From Pratylenchus scribneri (taxonomy: Eukaryota > Nematoda > Chromadorea > Rhabditida > Pratylenchidae), in assembly GCA_030063045.1 (NCBI GenBank), contig JAQSEB010000153.1, positions 62,001 through 126,000 of the forward strand: a stretch of 64,000 bases of DNA, read 5' to 3'. Numbering within the stretch: position 1 is the first letter of the stretch; each line of letters opens with the position of its first letter. Under the pieces are notes generated by a model, which was not told where the DNA came from, did no database searches, and was given only the letters and a program-made list of their open reading frames with translations. The translations under genes were made by a program, and so were the position numbers. Shown one piece after another: positions 62,517 to 64,000 of this stretch.

Positions 62517-63552
62517 TCATTTTGCTCTAATAGGATTATTTGTCTCATTATGCTGTTGCAAGAATAATGGCGCAGTAGGATAAATGCCACCAGATAGCTC
62601 AAATTGTCCGTCCTCATCAGAATCAGAGGAGGGCGTTTTTTTAAATCTTTTTCGAATGCTCTCCATCATTGGCTTCCTATACCACCAAACCAAAAGGGCA
62701 ATAACACACGCTTTGAAGATGGCCAAATAAATTGTAATGCTATTATGAAAATTAATTGAGCTGCTACTATTAGTGGATAAAAGCAATACTGGAATATCAT
62801 CATTTTTGGCAAGAGTAAAAGGGATGAAAGAAAATTTGCTTGCGCCAATTTTTGATACAAATATCCTTTCCTGCTTCAATTGTAAATGCCGTCGATAAAT
62901 GGAATCGCCCTCAATCCAATACAATATACCATTCACGATCATTAGATCTTGGCAACAATTTGGGTGCAATCGAGTAATTGGTTCTAAAAGGATTCGAGCA
63001 TTTTTAATTCCCCATTGTGTTGAAGGCGACCAAAATTTCGAAACAAGCTTATCGAGATTTAGCCTATACAACCATTGATCATCATCAATTTGAATGTATA
63101 AACGCGATTGGATATGAACAAAGATAAATCGTTCATATTTGTCAAAAAATTTGAACACCTTTTCATTTCCACTTCTGATCATGTGTGTCTCATTTGTCCT
63201 ACTCTGGTAGATTAGAAATGAATGATGTTCATATTCAAAACATGCATGAAATATTGAACCCGATGAGGTGAGTTGTATTGGCGCTGATGCTTGGAATGAG
63301 TAAGCAGATTCTAATTGAATTTGAACTTCTGATTCACTTTTTTTGCGTCAATATGCACACTGCTCTATTGTTATATGGGAAAACCATTGGTCTATTGCAT
63401 TTGGAATAGATCAAATATTGATGATCAAAACTATTGTTTTGATCCATCAGAGTTTCCCCCTCAAATAAACGATAAATTCTATGCCCAATAATGAATGGAA
63501 ATAATGGGGGAATAATGGTGGAAAAAAATAAAAATGGGATAATAAATTTCAT
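62517..63552 (-). pseudogene. Single-pass membrane protein ORF with one frame break
   Basis: Family not recognised. The ATG at 63552 starts a clear signal peptide (MKFIIPFLFFSTIIPPLFPF). This first frame stops at 63334-63336. A second frame, open from about 63350 to the TGA at 62517-62519, carries the rest. The two frames meet at a run of seven A (minus strand; 63338-63344), and no intron with GT/AG of workable size fits there. Across both parts the predicted product is about 340 residues. It has an ectodomain with about five cysteines and N-glycosylation sequons (NNS, NET, NSS). A membrane segment follows (about 62680-62750, YLAIFKACVIALLVWW), then a basic stop-transfer stretch and a short tail with an acidic serine cluster (SSDSDEDG). 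A segment reading VNGILYWIEGDSIYRRHL resembles one blade of an LDL-receptor B-type propeller, which alone is not enough for a call. The frame break may be real decay or a homopolymer error. Confidence 0.6.
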
Positions 63553-63605
63553 TTTTAAAAATAAAATTTTTGTGATTTTTTTTTGCAATTTCTTATATAG
63601 ACAAG

Positions 63606-64000
63606 CTAAGAGCCGAGTGCTGAGGGAACAATCAAATGGCGAACAAAAAATTTTACCAACATATCCGCCATTGCGCGAGTTCGCCAAAGGGTTTGCATAA
63701 TTTGAGGGAATGATTGACCTTGGGCACGACAAACCAAAAAATAAATGCAATAATGTCCACAAGTATCTTCCAAATTTGCTTGAATTTGCCTATTGTTCAC
63801 TTTGACCGATTGGAATTTGGCCAAATATTTTTGGAAATTTGCATTAGGCGGTTCTCCAAGTGAACAAAAATATTCGGCACTATGCCCATTTTGGACCCAA
63901 ATGGAAACCCAATGTTGGCCTTTTCGATAGTGTGGATCGGTGTTGGCCACAAAACAATGAGGATACATTTTTGTTGAATGGGGCAAATTGTCCGCAGCAA
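63606..64000 (-). CDS. Adenain-like (C5 family) cysteine protease, partial
   Basis: C-terminal 131 or so residues of a protease of the adenovirus/Polinton maturation type, which cleaves capsid precursors in the related viruses. The frame is open through the right edge, so the N-terminus is outside; the first in-window residues (ADNLPHS) already fit the family. Motifs in order: NTDP then GQHWVSIW with the catalytic His; EYFCSLGEPP, the place of the acidic triad residue; IQANLEDTCGHYC with the oxyanion-hole Gln and the catalytic Cys of TCG. The acidic position appears as Cys (F-C-S instead of F-D/E-x). This may reduce activity or mark a decayed copy, though the frame has no stop or shift. It ends in TAG at 63606-63608; the next ORF starts 53 nt downstream on the same strand. 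A ULP-type SUMO protease is the main alternative; the GxHW and TCG contexts favour adenain. Confidence 0.78.
   Translation of the reverse strand, partial: AADNLPHSTKMYPHCFVANTDPHYRKGQHWVSIWVQNGHSAEYFCSLGEPPNANFQKYLAKFQSVKVNNRQIQANLEDTCGHYCIYFLVCRAQGQSFPQIMQTLWRTRAMADMLVKFFVRHLIVPSALGS

Larger units (their letters stand above)
62517..64000 (-). mobile_element. Polinton/Maverick-like element fragment
   Basis: Two same-strand, intronless reading units lie 53 nt apart: an adenain-family cysteine protease (63606 to the right edge) and a membrane-protein ORF (63552-62517). Adenain-type proteases in animal genomes are a hallmark of Polintons/Mavericks. The close packing and lack of introns contrast with the EGF gene at the other end, which has an intron every 70-280 bp. 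No polymerase, integrase, packaging ATPase, capsid gene or terminal repeat is inside the window, so element identity rests on the protease. Whether the membrane-protein ORF belongs to it is inference. Confidence 0.55.

Noticed and set aside
62517..63182. Calling the membrane protein an LDL-receptor family member
   Set aside because: Only one short YWIEGDSIYR-type stretch resembles a propeller blade; no YWTD series, LDL-A or NPxY motif is seen.
63797..64000. Minus-strand 67-codon open frame overlapping the protease
   Set aside because: It is a shadow of the adenain-like protease frame, which carries the family motifs.

Overview
The window looks like eukaryotic, metazoan DNA, most likely from a nematode. 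The evidence is a minus-strand multi-EGF gene cut by many 43-51 bp introns, a long AT-rich tandem satellite, a BEL/Pao LTR retrotransposon and a Polinton/Maverick-type adenain protease gene. The species cannot be named from the sequence alone. No rRNA, tRNA or CRISPR array was recognised.

Layout. (1) 1-3588, minus strand: the 3'-ward part of a multi-EGF protein gene. Twelve exons could be joined with consistent splice phases, giving about 661 codons and about 15 EGF repeats. The gene runs off the left edge, and no upstream exon was found before the satellite. (2) 3589-5070: no supportable gene. (3) 5071-56959: about 51 kb of a 221-bp satellite, about 232 copies in one orientation. It is a mosaic of higher-order repeats (2-, 3-, 6-, 11-, 12- and 14-mers) built from two main monomer types. 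(4) 38615-39248: a 634-bp non-autonomous DNA transposon inserted in the satellite. It has long inverted repeats made of G-runs, two internal 30-bp-arm hairpins and a perfect 8-bp target duplication. (5) 56960 to about 62001, plus strand: a BEL/Pao element whose 5' LTR abuts the satellite. It carries a primer-binding-site candidate, a gag/protease ORF (DUF1759-like region, three zinc knuckles, DSG protease) and an RT ORF. It is cut at the start of RNase H, so the rest of RNase H, integrase and 3' LTR are missing. (6) 62002-62516: a short stretch with LTR-like signals on the minus strand. (7) 62517-64000, minus strand: a Polinton-like fragment with an adenain-family protease (partial at the right edge). 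53 nt after it comes an intronless ORF pair for a signal-peptide, single-pass membrane protein, broken by a frame change at an A7 run.

The EGF gene is an ordinary host gene. Nearly everything to its right is repetitive or mobile DNA, as expected of a heterochromatic or satellite-rich region. The least ordinary parts are the higher-order organisation of the satellite, the G-run foldback element inside it, and the membrane-protein ORF packed next to a Polinton-type protease.
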